This document shows positions 33,666 to 42,759 of a stretch of DNA of 64,000 bases, piece after piece. This stretch comes from an uncultured Clostridia bacterium (lineage in GTDB: Bacteria; Bacillota; Clostridia; Oscillospirales; Ruminococcaceae): the NCBI GenBank assembly GCA_947626165.1, contig CANQRG010000002.1:1-64000 (forward strand). The letters are read 5' to 3'. A program made the translations under genes and the position numbers. Position 1 is the stretch's first letter, and every line of letters begins with the position of its first letter. Under the pieces are notes generated by a model, which saw only the letters and a program-made list of their open reading frames with translations, did not search any database and was not told the origin of the DNA.

Positions 33666-33688
33666 GGTGACTGCACATTATAAAATTA

Positions 33689-34435
33689 TTGAATGGCGAT
33701 TGTTTGAAAATTATGAAGGAAATACCGAGCAAAAGCATAGATATGATACTATGCGATTTACCATATGGTGTTACGACAAAAAACAAATGGGATAATGTTA
33801 TACCTCTCGAGCCATTATGGAAAGAATATATGCGCATTATCAAAGAACACGGTGCTATTGTATTGTTTGGGCAAGATAAATTCACGGCAGAATGTATGTT
33901 ATCCAATAAGAAAATCCATAGGTATAATTTAATATGGGATAAAGTGCTTACGTCTGGATTCCTCAATGCGAATAGAATGCCCCTAAGAGAACATGAAGAT
34001 ATAATGGTCTTCTATAGTAAGTTACCTACATATAATCCGCAAAAGGTTAAAGGAAATCCATGTCATAGCAGAGGTAAGGTTGTTGGCAGCCTAAATGACG
34101 TCCATGTGCAGAATAACAACTACCATGACTTCAAGTGTGTCAACACGGCAGGAAACATGAAATATCCGACCTCCATTCTGAGGTTTCCTAAACCACACCC
34201 AAGTAAAAGTGTACATCCAACTCAGAAACCGGTGGAGCTGCTTGAATATCTGATAAAGACTTATACTAATCCTGGTGACTTGGTACTTGATAATTGTATG
34301 GGGTCTGGCTCTACCGGAGTAGCTTGTGTTAAAACAGGACGTGATTTCATCGGTATCGAAATAGATAACAAATATTTTGAAATAGCAAAAGGACGAATTG
34401 AAAATGAACAAAGAAAGAATAGATACTGCAGTTAG
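33689..34435 (+). CDS. Beta-class DNA methyltransferase (DLPYG ... CMGSG)
   Basis: 248 aa from TTG 33689; a few upstream codons in frame make the exact start uncertain. ILCDLPYGVTTKNKWD (motif IV as DLPY) and HPTQKPVELLEYLI with VLDNCMGSGSTGVAC (motif I) define another beta-class N6/N4 enzyme. Many phages carry such a DLPYG enzyme. It overlaps the following gene by 32-38 nt. Confidence 0.85.
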   Translation: MNGDCLKIMKEIPSKSIDMILCDLPYGVTTKNKWDNVIPLEPLWKEYMRIIKEHGAIVLFGQDKFTAECMLSNKKIHRYNLIWDKVLTSGFLNANRMPLREHEDIMVFYSKLPTYNPQKVKGNPCHSRGKVVGSLNDVHVQNNNYHDFKCVNTAGNMKYPTSILRFPKPHPSKSVHPTQKPVELLEYLIKTYTNPGDLVLDNCMGSGSTGVACVKTGRDFIGIEIDNKYFEIAKGRIENEQRKNRYCS

Positions 34436-34973
34436 ACATCGAGAACGCCAAAAACATGGATTTAGAGCATGGTGGAACAAGAATGGCTATAAAGTAATGC
34501 GAATTATTTTATGGTTTATATGGATTCCTATACTATTGCATGAAAAATACATCAACAGAAAAAGAAAGTCGTTCGTTGAGAATCCTCAAATAACAAAGAA
34601 ATGGTTGAATAAAGTATTTCCTAAAATTGTTGCACGTTATTGTGACGATCCAAGCGTTATTACGATTATGCTGATTGGGTATGACGAATGTTATGCAGAT
34701 ATTAATCCTGATACATTTTGCCGTTGTCACTGTATAAGCAAAAGAGCGAGAAAGTATTTCCGTTTGCTCTCGCACGAACAGAGAGAGCAAATGATACTTG
34801 ATTATGAAATAGATGGCTACAAAAAGATAATCGTTTCGCATTGGCAAGATTGGGATAAGGTCATAAACTTTTTTAATTGGGAAGATTACTATAATAAAGA
34901 TTACGATAAAGCGGTTATTTTCTATGATGGAAGCAAATATCCTGAATTAGACTATGAAAAGGAGATGTTGTAA
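34404..34973 (+). CDS. Hypothetical protein with one membrane segment
   Basis: About 189 aa from ATG 34404 (34398 also possible), overlapping the methyltransferase. A basic N-terminus is followed by VMRIILWFIWIPILL, a short hydrophobic helix, and a larger soluble part containing CRCHC. No family recognised. It abuts the next gene (TAATG). Confidence 0.5.
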   Translation: MNKERIDTAVRHRERQKHGFRAWWNKNGYKVMRIILWFIWIPILLHEKYINRKRKSFVENPQITKKWLNKVFPKIVARYCDDPSVITIMLIGYDECYADINPDTFCRCHCISKRARKYFRLLSHEQREQMILDYEIDGYKKIIVSHWQDWDKVINFFNWEDYYNKDYDKAVIFYDGSKYPELDYEKEML

Positions 34974-35377
34974 TGGGATATTGGCAACGAAAATTTCATC
35001 TCAAGCATATCCTACCTGATGAAAATATATGGAAAGGTTTTATAAACATAGAGGCAGATAGGGAAGATGATTTACCTGATACAGTTCATGGCACATATTA
35101 TGTTGAAAAAGCAAACGGTCAGTGGCATGGTGCGTTTACTCTTGCAAATGGAGAAAAATACGACCTGAGAGAAACACCATCTAAGGAATTTGAGCCGTGG
35201 GTAGTTACAACCATAGTAGAAAGACCTCCGATACAAAGTCCACACCGCCCATCATCCATAGAAGAAGCTACAAAGATGCTTGAATACCTTGAACCTATTA
35301 AATGCAAAAATATAGATAAATTTGAAGATAATTTGAATGATTGCGTATATGCAGTAGAAACACATTATTGGAGGTAG
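34973..35377 (+). CDS. Hypothetical protein, 134 aa
   Basis: ATG overlaps the previous stop. A soluble, beta-rich protein with a proline-rich linker (ERPPIQSPHRPSS). No family recognised. Confidence 0.5.
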   Translation: MGYWQRKFHLKHILPDENIWKGFINIEADREDDLPDTVHGTYYVEKANGQWHGAFTLANGEKYDLRETPSKEFEPWVVTTIVERPPIQSPHRPSSIEEATKMLEYLEPIKCKNIDKFEDNLNDCVYAVETHYWR

Positions 35378-35379
35378 TT

Positions 35380-36327
35380 ATGTATAAAAATATTAAACTA
35401 AAAAAGGGACTTTATCACATTACAGGAAAGAGTTTTACACAGGCTTTAACCGAATTAGACCCAGATGAAAACTACAGGGATACAGATTTAGCCGGTCTTG
35501 ACGCATATGAGCGTCAGCTTAAAAGATTTGACATTAAGGTTCGCGGCGAAAACTGCGACCGTGTTGAGAAATTCTTTTTGTCAACCGAATCGGCAGTTTT
35601 ATTCCCTGAGTTTGTAAGAAGATGTATCAAAGAGGGTATAAACAAGGCGACAATTTTATATGAAGTCATAGCTACTACTACTGTTGAAAACCGCATAGCT
35701 TCAAGTGATAGATTTACTTATCAAGGATTGACGATTACAAAGTCAAAGTTTAAGTCAGATATCTGGTCATCTGCAACGCATCCGTCTAAATTTGCAAAAA
35801 AGATTTCCTGTCCATATGAATTAATCAGAAAATATAGATTAGAAATTTTTGCTGTTATTCTGAGAGATATAGGCGCTCAGATTTTAAGAGCAGTAAACAA
35901 GCAAGCAATAAGCGTTCTGAAAGCTGGCGTTTTGCCTTTTACACTTATCGGAGATACTCTTACATACGCTGATTTGGCTAAGTTCTGGGCATCAATGGAT
36001 TCATATGATATGACTACAATGCTTTGCTCACCAGTTGATATGGCTACTATTCTTGCATTTGATGAAATGAAGTACTGCGTATCTGATTATATGAATGGTA
36101 TGATTAAAACTCCATACGGTGTAACAATTGTAAAATGTGCTGATTTACAGAATGGTAATATCATTGGTGTCGATAAAAACTGCGCTCTTGAAATGATTCG
36201 CGGAACAGATATTATTTTGGATTTTGATAAGCTTATTTCAATGCAGTTTAATGAAATTGCTTGCTCTATAACAGTAGGATTTTCAAAGATTGCCAGTGAA
36301 GCAGTTAAGGGTTTATCGTTAATATAA
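35380..36327 (+). CDS. Major capsid protein (HK97-fold type), orphan
   Basis: About 315 aa from ATG 35380 behind TGGAGGTAGTT. The sequence follows, block by block, a Clostridia phage major capsid family: GLYHITGKSFTQALTELDPD, LAGLDAYERQLKRFDIKVRG, FLSTESAVLFPEFVRRCIKEG, YELIRKYRLEIFAVILRDIG, TYADLAKFWASMDSYDMTTM and DKNCALEMIRG. It has diverged and seems shortened in the middle. No portal, terminase or scaffold gene is adjacent; methyltransferases flank it instead. It may be functional but displaced, or a relic under relaxed selection. Confidence 0.7.
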   Translation: MYKNIKLKKGLYHITGKSFTQALTELDPDENYRDTDLAGLDAYERQLKRFDIKVRGENCDRVEKFFLSTESAVLFPEFVRRCIKEGINKATILYEVIATTTVENRIASSDRFTYQGLTITKSKFKSDIWSSATHPSKFAKKISCPYELIRKYRLEIFAVILRDIGAQILRAVNKQAISVLKAGVLPFTLIGDTLTYADLAKFWASMDSYDMTTMLCSPVDMATILAFDEMKYCVSDYMNGMIKTPYGVTIVKCADLQNGNIIGVDKNCALEMIRGTDIILDFDKLISMQFNEIACSITVGFSKIASEAVKGLSLI

Positions 36328-36353
36328 ACATTTAAATAAGAAGGTGTAAAAAA

Positions 36354-36863
36354 TTGATAATAAATCGGGAGTGGGCGATGCCTAACTGTCATACTTTTAA
36401 TATTCCACCAATACGAAAATTAGTATTAAATTATACTAAAAGTGCTAGAGACATTGTCGATCCATTTGCAAATAATTGCAAAATAGGAACAATTACAAAT
36501 GATTTGAATCCTAAATTTAATACCACATATCATTTTGATGCATTAGATTTTTTAAAACAGATTAAAACCGAAAGTGCGGATGTAGTATTATATGATCCAC
36601 CATATTCCCTCCGACAGGTAAAAGAATGTTATGAGGGAGTTGGAATTACAGTTACAGTAGAACATACAAAATCATCATGGAGAGCAAAACACCTTGATGA
36701 AATTCAAAGAATATTAAAGCCAAACGGATTATGTCTTTCGTTTGGTTGGAACACTAATGGTGTGGGCAAAAAGCGTAGTTTTGAAATAATTGAAATTCTT
36801 ATTGTAGCTCATGGTGGAAGTAAAAACGATACATTGTGTGTCGTAGAAAAAAAGTTATATTAA
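36354..36863 (+). CDS. Adenine-specific DNA methyltransferase (DPPYS)
   Basis: 169 aa, TTG 36354 behind AGAAGGTGTAAAAAA. IVDPFANNCKIGTITND is a SAM motif I of DPFxG type, and VVLYDPPYSLRQVKE (~80-94) the catalytic motif IV. A compact phage adenine methyltransferase lacking a visible target domain. Confidence 0.75.
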   Translation: MIINREWAMPNCHTFNIPPIRKLVLNYTKSARDIVDPFANNCKIGTITNDLNPKFNTTYHFDALDFLKQIKTESADVVLYDPPYSLRQVKECYEGVGITVTVEHTKSSWRAKHLDEIQRILKPNGLCLSFGWNTNGVGKKRSFEIIEILIVAHGGSKNDTLCVVEKKLY

Positions 36864-36926
36864 TTGTTTTTTGTTTTATAATAAGAAAATAGATAAGATT
36901 ATTTTTAAAAAAAGGAGTTAGAAAAC

Positions 36927-37235
36927 ATGGAAATTAAGGTAAAAACAAAAGTTTGTCAAGAAGCATATATTAACCCTACTGATGCTATTGCTGGTATTAA
37001 AAATATTTTGGGATTTGGAACCGCATATAATGACAGTTTTTTAACTGTAAAAAACGGTCAATTAGTGAAAGGCGAAGATATCAGCTATCACGGTTCTCCT
37101 AGGTATGAATACGAAACAATTTCCAATAACCCAAAATGGATTGAATTATTCAACAGTATTCAATGTATAGAGGACTTTTTAAATCATTATAATGAACCAC
37201 AATGGAACAGAATCATCAAAGAAGAGGAAATGTAG
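36927..37235 (+). CDS. Hypothetical protein, 102 aa
   Basis: ATG 36927 behind AAAAGGAGTTAGAAAAC. Contains AYINPTDAIAGIKNILGFGT. No family recognised. It almost abuts the next gene. Confidence 0.5.
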   Translation: MEIKVKTKVCQEAYINPTDAIAGIKNILGFGTAYNDSFLTVKNGQLVKGEDISYHGSPRYEYETISNNPKWIELFNSIQCIEDFLNHYNEPQWNRIIKEEEM

Positions 37236-37237
37236 TT

Positions 37238-37831
37238 ATGACAACTATGAGGTATGCAGATATTTTTAAAGATATAAATAAAATTAAAAATGAGAGAAAA
37301 CATCAAGTATGCAATGCACTATCAAAACAATTATGTAAGATTGGATATAATATATCTAATTTAGAACTTGATTTTGATAAATATGAAGATGGAGGTTATA
37401 TTACATATGATTTTACACTACAAGATGGCTTTTCACAAAATAATTCAGTACTTTGGAAGCGGGATGAGTCAATTGAAAAAGTTGTCAAAGAAATAATAAA
37501 ACAAATAGATTACATACAAAAATTAAGAGAACAATATCCGGAATATGCAAGACAAAATGATTATATTCAGGCAAACAGAGTTTTTGAAAAAGAATGTACA
37601 TTGTTTGATATGGAATATAAAGAACATGTATATTTAAAAGCTAATTTATGTGGTTATTTAAAACTTCCAAATATAGTAGAACATGGTTTCGGAGGTGGAG
37701 ATTATGAAATTAAAAGAACGCCAAAAAGAGTAAGTGATTTTAACAAAAATATTGATACGTTGTGTTTGTTCTTAGCAGACTGCATTTCTGATTTAAGAAA
37801 ACTAAAAACTAGTGATTTAAAATTAAAATAA
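37238..37831 (+). CDS. Hypothetical protein, 197 aa
   Basis: ATG 37238, behind GAAGAGGAAATGTAGTT, just after the previous stop. Largely helical, charged and soluble, with no motif recognised. Confidence 0.5.
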   Translation: MTTMRYADIFKDINKIKNERKHQVCNALSKQLCKIGYNISNLELDFDKYEDGGYITYDFTLQDGFSQNNSVLWKRDESIEKVVKEIIKQIDYIQKLREQYPEYARQNDYIQANRVFEKECTLFDMEYKEHVYLKANLCGYLKLPNIVEHGFGGGDYEIKRTPKRVSDFNKNIDTLCLFLADCISDLRKLKTSDLKLK

Positions 37832-37944
37832 AAGGATGATTTTATTGGGTGTGAAAATTCATTAATGCAAAGTGAAAAGGTGAACAAAATGAATGAAAAT
37901 AAATATACAGAAGAAGTTTGTGCTGAGAGGGGATAAATTAGAGA

Positions 37945-38057
37945 AATTTAAAAAAATATTTTGATGATTTATATGGTTTGGGTTTAGAGATTGCAAATTG
38001 GCATTATAATGATGATTTAGAACCATTTGATAAATTTTATGAGAGTGCTTTAGTGAG
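37945..38057 (+). pseudogene. 5'- and 3'-truncated phage gene fragment
   Basis: An open frame without a start reads [20 protein letters not shown] and [13 protein letters not shown], typical of the C-terminal end of small phage proteins. It then runs directly into the start of the host rplU sequence at 38058, so it marks the left junction of the chromosomal insert. A short frame just upstream (37866-37937) may be the front of the same gene. Confidence 0.5.
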
Positions 38058-38369
38058 AATGTACGCAGTTATTGAAACAGGCGGAAAGCAATATCAGGTT
38101 CACGAGGGCGATGTTGTTTTCGTAGAAAAGCTGGACGTTGAAGCTGATGATACGGTTACCTTTGATAAGGTAGTTGCTGTTAATGCAGATAACGGTATTA
38201 CAGTGGGAGCTCCGTATGTTGAGGGCGCAGCAGTCAAGGCTAGGTTCTAGAGAACGGAAAGGCTAAGAAGATCACAGTTTTCACTTATAAGCCAAAGAAA
38301 GGCGAAAGCAGAAAAATGGGTCACAGACAGCCGTACACACAGGTTAGAATTGAATCTATCAAGGCATAA
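38058..38369 (+). pseudogene. rplU: Ribosomal protein L21, host-derived, single-base deletion
   Basis: [20 protein letters not shown] and the following ~60 residues are L21, a 50S protein. After AAVKA at about 38242 one A is missing (AGGTTCTAG instead of AAGGTTCTAGAG), which creates a stop at 38250. In the restored frame the normal end [20 protein letters not shown] and VRIESIKA follows to the TAA at 38369. The DNA is clearly richer in G+C than the element, with chromosomal-style codon use. It overlaps prp by one base, as in the host operon. Confidence 0.9.
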
Positions 38370-38686
38370 TGATTATTGCAAATTTTTTCAAAAATGCAAA
38401 TGACAAGCTTTTTGGTTTTAAGATGAGCGGTCATGCTATGCAGGACGTTTACGGAAAGGATATAGCTTGTGCAAGTGTGTCTTCGGCGGTTATGCTGACC
38501 TGTAATACGATTACTGAGGCGTTAAAGTCGAATGCCAAGGTGAGCGTTGAGGAAAATGAAGTTATGCTGAAGATTGTTGGTTCAGATGATAATGCCGAAA
38601 AGGTTTTATTGGGTCTTTTGACGCATATGTACTTCTTATCAGATGAATTTTCAGGCAGAATTTTAGTTAAGGTTATTGAGAAATAG
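38369..38686 (+). CDS. prp: Ribosomal-processing cysteine protease Prp
   Basis: 105 aa. GFKMSGHAMQDVYGKDIACASVSSA contains the catalytic histidine (SGHA) and cysteine (ACASVSSA) of Prp (YsxB), the protease that removes the N-terminal extension of L27 in Firmicutes. It sits between rplU and rpmA as in host chromosomes. In a staphylococcal phage Prp also processes capsid and scaffold proteins, so an element carrying its own copy might benefit. The gene looks intact, unlike its neighbours. Confidence 0.85.
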   Translation: MIIANFFKNANDKLFGFKMSGHAMQDVYGKDIACASVSSAVMLTCNTITEALKSNAKVSVEENEVMLKIVGSDDNAEKVLLGLLTHMYFLSDEFSGRILVKVIEK

Positions 38687-38734
38687 CTTTTTAGTGAGCC
38701 TGCTTATGCGGGCGGAAAGGAAAGGTTACCTATT

Positions 38735-38866
38735 ATGATTAGAATTTCAATGCAGTTTTTTGCACATAAAAAAGGAATGGGTTCTACTAAGAACGGACGT
38801 GATTCAGAGTCAAAGAGGCTCGGTGTTAAAAGAGCAGACGGTCACTTCTATTTATTAAACTATTAA
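38735..38866 (+). pseudogene. rpmA: Ribosomal protein L27, truncated
   Basis: The N-terminus [20 protein letters not shown] continues for another ~20 residues to VKRADGHF and then stops after YLLNY. A full L27 has about 90-95 residues; about half is gone. MQFFA is the Prp cleavage site typical of Firmicutes L27. The break marks the right junction of the chromosomal insert near 38845. Confidence 0.9.
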
Positions 38867-39077
38867 ATGTAACAAAACAAGAATTGTGCAATTCCTATCC
38901 AAGACATTATAATGTCGATAAAATGTTTAACGAAGTAGAAAAACGCAAGACGCATAATTTTTATATATAAATTAGGAACAAAATAATGCTAATTCACTCA
39001 TTTGAGTGTTTATATAGATACTTCAAAACAAAGAAAGGTGATTAATTTGGTCGATTAATAAGTGATTTTGTACAAAA
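38867..39077. other. Junction spacer with gene remnant
   Basis: After the L27 break an open frame without a start reads [20 protein letters not shown] and MFNEVEKRKTHNFYI to a stop at about 38970, probably the far side of the phage gene interrupted by the insert. The rest, up to the AATTAAATCAGAAAAA box, is AT-rich and holds nothing I can name. Confidence 0.35.
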
Positions 39078-39093
39078 AATTAAATCAGAAAAA
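39078..39093 (+). promoter_or_regulatory. AATTAAATCAGAAAAA box copy
   Basis: The exact 16-mer lies 20 nt before the annealing-protein start and directly upstream of its ribosome binding site (GAAAGGTAAATAAAA). No -35/-10 pair follows, so here it may act in the leader RNA or as a protein-binding site. Confidence 0.4.
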
Positions 39094-39113
39094 ATAATGA
39101 AAGGTAAATAAAA

Positions 39114-39752
39114 ATGGCAGAAAATAATAAGAGTGTATTTGATATTTTAAATGCTGTCGATGTTTCCACAAAAATCAAGGCAAAAAATGGTATGTCATAT
39201 TTATCTTGGGCTTCTGCATGGACAGAAGTAAAAAAGAAATACCCAGATGCAACGTATGAAATTTATCCGCAAATAATGGATGAGTGTGGAAACGCACGAT
39301 ATTGGCACGATGATGGTAAAACTGGTTGGGTTGAAGTTGGTGTAACAATTAATGATCAGGAAATTGTTGAAATTCTTGCAATAATGGATTTCAAAAATAA
39401 GAGTATCCCCGCAGATCAAATTACTTCTGTTGACGCCAATAAAAGTTTAAAACGTTGTCTAGTAAAGGCGTGTGCATTACATGGACTTGGATTGTATGTC
39501 TATGAGGGTGAGGACTTGCCAGAAGAAGCATCAAAAACTATCGAATTAAAAGAAAGTATTAAAAAAATTGCTACTAAAAAAGTAACTCTATCTGAAAAGG
39601 CAAAAACAAAGGTTGCTGAACTTTGTAAAGCTGCTGAAAGACAGGCTAATCCACAATTGGATGATGACCTAATTACAGGCAACTATAACAACATTGAAAA
39701 TGTTGATATTTTGACCAACTTAGAAAAGCAACTTTTAGCGGTTAGAAAGTGA
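39114..39752 (+). CDS. DUF1071 / Sak-type single-strand annealing protein
   Basis: 212 aa. FDILNAVDVSTKIKAKNGMSYLSWASAWTEV followed by MDFKNKSIP, DANKSLKRCLVKACALHGLGLYVYEGEDLPE is the signature of DUF1071 proteins, phage recombinases of the Rad52-like annealing group. It anneals complementary single strands in recombination-dependent replication. The gene is directly followed by SSB, as usual. The C-terminal third is a variable helical tail. Confidence 0.8.
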   Translation: MAENNKSVFDILNAVDVSTKIKAKNGMSYLSWASAWTEVKKKYPDATYEIYPQIMDECGNARYWHDDGKTGWVEVGVTINDQEIVEILAIMDFKNKSIPADQITSVDANKSLKRCLVKACALHGLGLYVYEGEDLPEEASKTIELKESIKKIATKKVTLSEKAKTKVAELCKAAERQANPQLDDDLITGNYNNIENVDILTNLEKQLLAVRK

Positions 39753-39762
39753 GGAATTACAT

Positions 39763-40230
39763 ATGGGATTTAGAGAAGGTGCTTTTGCACGAATTTGGAG
39801 TGTAAACGATGAAGGAAAATATAGTACAGCAAATGTTAGTATTAGCAAAAAGAACAAAGAAACTGGAGAGTATAATGTAGAATTTAGTGATGCTTATGTT
39901 CGTCTTGTTGGTTCAGCTCATCAAGCTGCAAAAGAACTTGGACTTCCTACAAGAGAGGAATTTGATTGTAGTAGTGATAAAGGTGTTACAATTAAAATTT
40001 CTTCTTGTGATGTAACCAATAATTACGATGCTGAAAAAAAGAAACTGTACACTAACTGTGTTGTTTTTGGATTTGAAATTCCAGACAATAATAACGGTGA
40101 TAAAAATTCTAAAACAAAGAGTGTTAGCAAAGGTAAGAAATCTGCTGTTGGAAACAAGAAAAATACTAAATCAGCAACAAAACAAGAAGAAATAGAACTA
40201 GAACTTGAAGATGACGAACTTCCATTTTAA
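39763..40230 (+). CDS. Single-stranded DNA-binding protein
   Basis: 155 aa. An N-terminal OB-like part (FARIWSVNDEGKYSTANVSISK, VVFGFEIP) is followed by a lysine/serine linker and the acidic tip ELEDDELPF, the conserved SSB C-terminus that recruits replication proteins. The OB domain is diverged from housekeeping SSB, so this is a phage-type SSB. It follows the annealing protein with 10 nt spacing. Confidence 0.8.
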   Translation: MGFREGAFARIWSVNDEGKYSTANVSISKKNKETGEYNVEFSDAYVRLVGSAHQAAKELGLPTREEFDCSSDKGVTIKISSCDVTNNYDAEKKKLYTNCVVFGFEIPDNNNGDKNSKTKSVSKGKKSAVGNKKNTKSATKQEEIELELEDDELPF

Positions 40231-40246
40231 TTGAGAGGTAATAAAT

Positions 40247-40864
40247 ATGGCAAATCAGAATTATATAAAAAAATTTGAAACTATGTTATCCGAATGCAAC
40301 AGAAATGGTATGGACAAACTTATTGAATATCTTAGAAAATCAGATTTTTATAATGCTCCTGCAAGTACAAGATTTCATTCTTGTCATGAGGGTGGTTTAG
40401 TGGAACATAGTTTAAATGTAGCTGATTGCCTCTTAAATAAACTCAATGACCCTATTTGGGCGGATAGATTAAGTGAGGTTGGGCGAGAAAGTATTATCAT
40501 TTCCGCCCTACTTCATGATATTTGCAAATCTAATTATTATGCTATTGAGATGAAAAACAAGAAAATCTATAGCGATCATGGTAAGAAATCTGATAGTGCT
40601 GGCAGATATGATTGGGAGACCGTTCCTAGTTACACAGTTGATGATAAAATTCCATATGGTCATGGAGAAAAGTCTGTGATGATGATAGAGGAATTTATTA
40701 AATTAAAACCAGTTGAACGCTATGCAATTAGATGGCATATGGGGTTTACAGAGGCAAAAGAAAACTGGAATACTATATCTCTTGCAATTAAGAAATATCC
40801 ACTTGTTCTGGCAATTTTTGAAGCAGACTTAGAATCAACTTATTTACTTGAAAAGGAAGAATAA
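40247..40864 (+). CDS. HD-domain phosphohydrolase
   Basis: 205 aa. RFHSCHEGGLVEHSLNVADC and ISALLHDICKSNYY provide the H...HD...D set, followed by HGEKSVMMIEEF. This arrangement is close to YhaM-type and phage HD nucleases/phosphohydrolases of about 200 aa. In a replication cluster a nucleotide or oligonucleotide substrate is likely but not shown. Start ATG 40247, behind TTGAGAGGTAATAAAT. Confidence 0.75.
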   Translation: MANQNYIKKFETMLSECNRNGMDKLIEYLRKSDFYNAPASTRFHSCHEGGLVEHSLNVADCLLNKLNDPIWADRLSEVGRESIIISALLHDICKSNYYAIEMKNKKIYSDHGKKSDSAGRYDWETVPSYTVDDKIPYGHGEKSVMMIEEFIKLKPVERYAIRWHMGFTEAKENWNTISLAIKKYPLVLAIFEADLESTYLLEKEE

Positions 40865-40866
40865 GT

Positions 40867-41385
40867 ATGGCAAAGAAATCTGATATTAAAATTTGCCGTT
40901 ATCGGCAATGTAAACACACAACTAAGGATATTGATATTACTTGTGATGAGTATGTTGTCAAAAAAAATATGTACTATCATAAAGATTGCTATAGGGCAAA
41001 AGTAAGTGGAGAGTGGAAAGATGAGCAAACAAAAGCAGACCTTCAACTTATTAAAAACTTATGGCTTGAGCATATAAGTAAAACAGTTGTGTATAGTCAG
41101 TTATTCAAAATGTTAAACGACCTTATTGCAAGAGGTATTGAGTCTGATTATTTGGTGTTTGTAATGAATTATATTATCAAACACAAAATGAATTTGAATT
41201 ATCCGGCTGGATTCAAATATTTCGTTGACAAGCAAGAAATTAAGGATGCTTATACAAAAAAGAAACTAATTGCAACCAACTACAGCAAAGATAGTTTTGT
41301 TGTTGTTGAGAAGGAAAATACTACACCAAAGTTCTCAGTCAACAAAAAGCCAAATGGATTTCAAAATATTATAAAAAATGACTAA
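40867..41385 (+). CDS. Zinc-finger replication-cluster protein, possible helicase loader
   Basis: 172 aa, ATG 2 nt after the HD gene. The N-terminus has CRYRQCKHTT and YYHKDCYRAK, a Cys/His zinc site, then helical segments. Its location immediately before the DnaB-like helicase suggests a loader or accessory factor, but no sequence motif proves it. Confidence 0.5.
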   Translation: MAKKSDIKICRYRQCKHTTKDIDITCDEYVVKKNMYYHKDCYRAKVSGEWKDEQTKADLQLIKNLWLEHISKTVVYSQLFKMLNDLIARGIESDYLVFVMNYIIKHKMNLNYPAGFKYFVDKQEIKDAYTKKKLIATNYSKDSFVVVEKENTTPKFSVNKKPNGFQNIIKND

Positions 41386-41398
41386 TAGGAGGTAAGCG

Positions 41399-42742
41399 AT
41401 GAATATTGCAGAACTTTCAGATATTCAATCTGAAAGCGGTGTGATTGGCTCATTGATTTATCATCCAGAGTTTATTACTCATACGGATTATTTAAAACCG
41501 AATTATTTTTATGGCAAAGAAAATGGTTGTATCTATTGGGCTATTCAAGAATTATATAAGGATGGTATTACAAATATTGATGCATACAATATTTCAAATA
41601 AAATACAAAGTAATCGTGGAGTACAAAAAACCATTGAAAAATATAATTTGCCATCTGTTCAAGAATTTGTAGAGTTATATAAAGGTGCTGCAAGAAACAC
41701 TCTAGAAGAATATAAGATGCTTGCAGAAAATATTGTCACATTTGCTTTTAAACGAGATTTAATAAAAGTGCTAAATCAAATAAGCATTGACTGTTATAAA
41801 CCGGATTTTACACTTGAAAAGTTGAATAGTTCTGTTTATTCGGAGTTGGATGAACTAACAGAAAAATATATTGTAACTACAGAGATACACACTCTAGGGA
41901 ATGATATTGATTATATATGGAACGATATTGTTAATAGAAGGACAGAAGATGGTATGTACGGTATTCCCTCTAAGTTCCCATCGTTTATTGACTATTTTAC
42001 ATATGAGCCAGGAGAACTTGTAGTCATTCAAGCAAAATACAAACAAGGAAAGTCTGTATTTCTTATGAACGAAGTTGTTCATAAATTAAAGAATGGTGTT
42101 CCTACATTGGTTATTGATAGCGAAATGCCGACGAGACTTTATACGGAAAGACTTTTATCACATCTTACTGGAATTGAAATTAAACGTATTAAAAATGGTA
42201 AATATAGCGATGATGAAGCAAAAATCATTAAAGATCGTATTCAGTGGTTAAAAAAACAACAATTTGTACATATTTATGATCCAAATCTCACAATGGAACG
42301 ACTTTATTCAATATGTAAGATGTTACAAAACAAAATTGGACTTGGGTTTGTTGTCTATGATTATTTAAAAAGCAATAAAACATCTTCAAGTGATAATTAT
42401 AATTTACTGGGTGCAAAATGTGATTTCTTGAAGAATAATATTGCTGGTGAGCTTGATATCCCTGTTCTTGCAGCTTGTCAATTAAATAGAAATGGTGAAG
42501 TTGCTGATAGTATGAAGATAAATCGTTATTTATCTGTGGGAATTAAGTGGGAATATAAGACACAAGAAATGATTGCAAAGGATGGCATGCAATGTGGAAA
42601 TGCTTTGGCAAAAATTTATGTAAATCGTCTTGGAAGACAAATGCAAGAAGATGATGATGAAGATTATATAGACTTTGTATTTTCAGGTGAAACAATGACT
42701 ATTGTAGAAGCTGAACAACATATTAGGCAAGATGACTATTAA
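41399..42742 (+). CDS. DnaB-like replicative helicase
   Basis: 447 aa, behind ATAGGAGGTAAGCG. The N-terminal domain begins DIQSESGVIGSLIYHPEF, like DnaB. The RecA-like core has a Walker A variant, AKYKQGKSVFL (~212-222), PTLVIDSEMP (H1a-like), and LAACQLNR, the sensor region. Usual DnaB has GxxxxGKT; here the first glycine is replaced. It unwinds DNA at the fork with the adjacent primase. Confidence 0.85.
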   Translation: MNIAELSDIQSESGVIGSLIYHPEFITHTDYLKPNYFYGKENGCIYWAIQELYKDGITNIDAYNISNKIQSNRGVQKTIEKYNLPSVQEFVELYKGAARNTLEEYKMLAENIVTFAFKRDLIKVLNQISIDCYKPDFTLEKLNSSVYSELDELTEKYIVTTEIHTLGNDIDYIWNDIVNRRTEDGMYGIPSKFPSFIDYFTYEPGELVVIQAKYKQGKSVFLMNEVVHKLKNGVPTLVIDSEMPTRLYTERLLSHLTGIEIKRIKNGKYSDDEAKIIKDRIQWLKKQQFVHIYDPNLTMERLYSICKMLQNKIGLGFVVYDYLKSNKTSSSDNYNLLGAKCDFLKNNIAGELDIPVLAACQLNRNGEVADSMKINRYLSVGIKWEYKTQEMIAKDGMQCGNALAKIYVNRLGRQMQEDDDEDYIDFVFSGETMTIVEAEQHIRQDDY

Positions 42743-42759
42743 GAAGGGAGGCAAATTCG

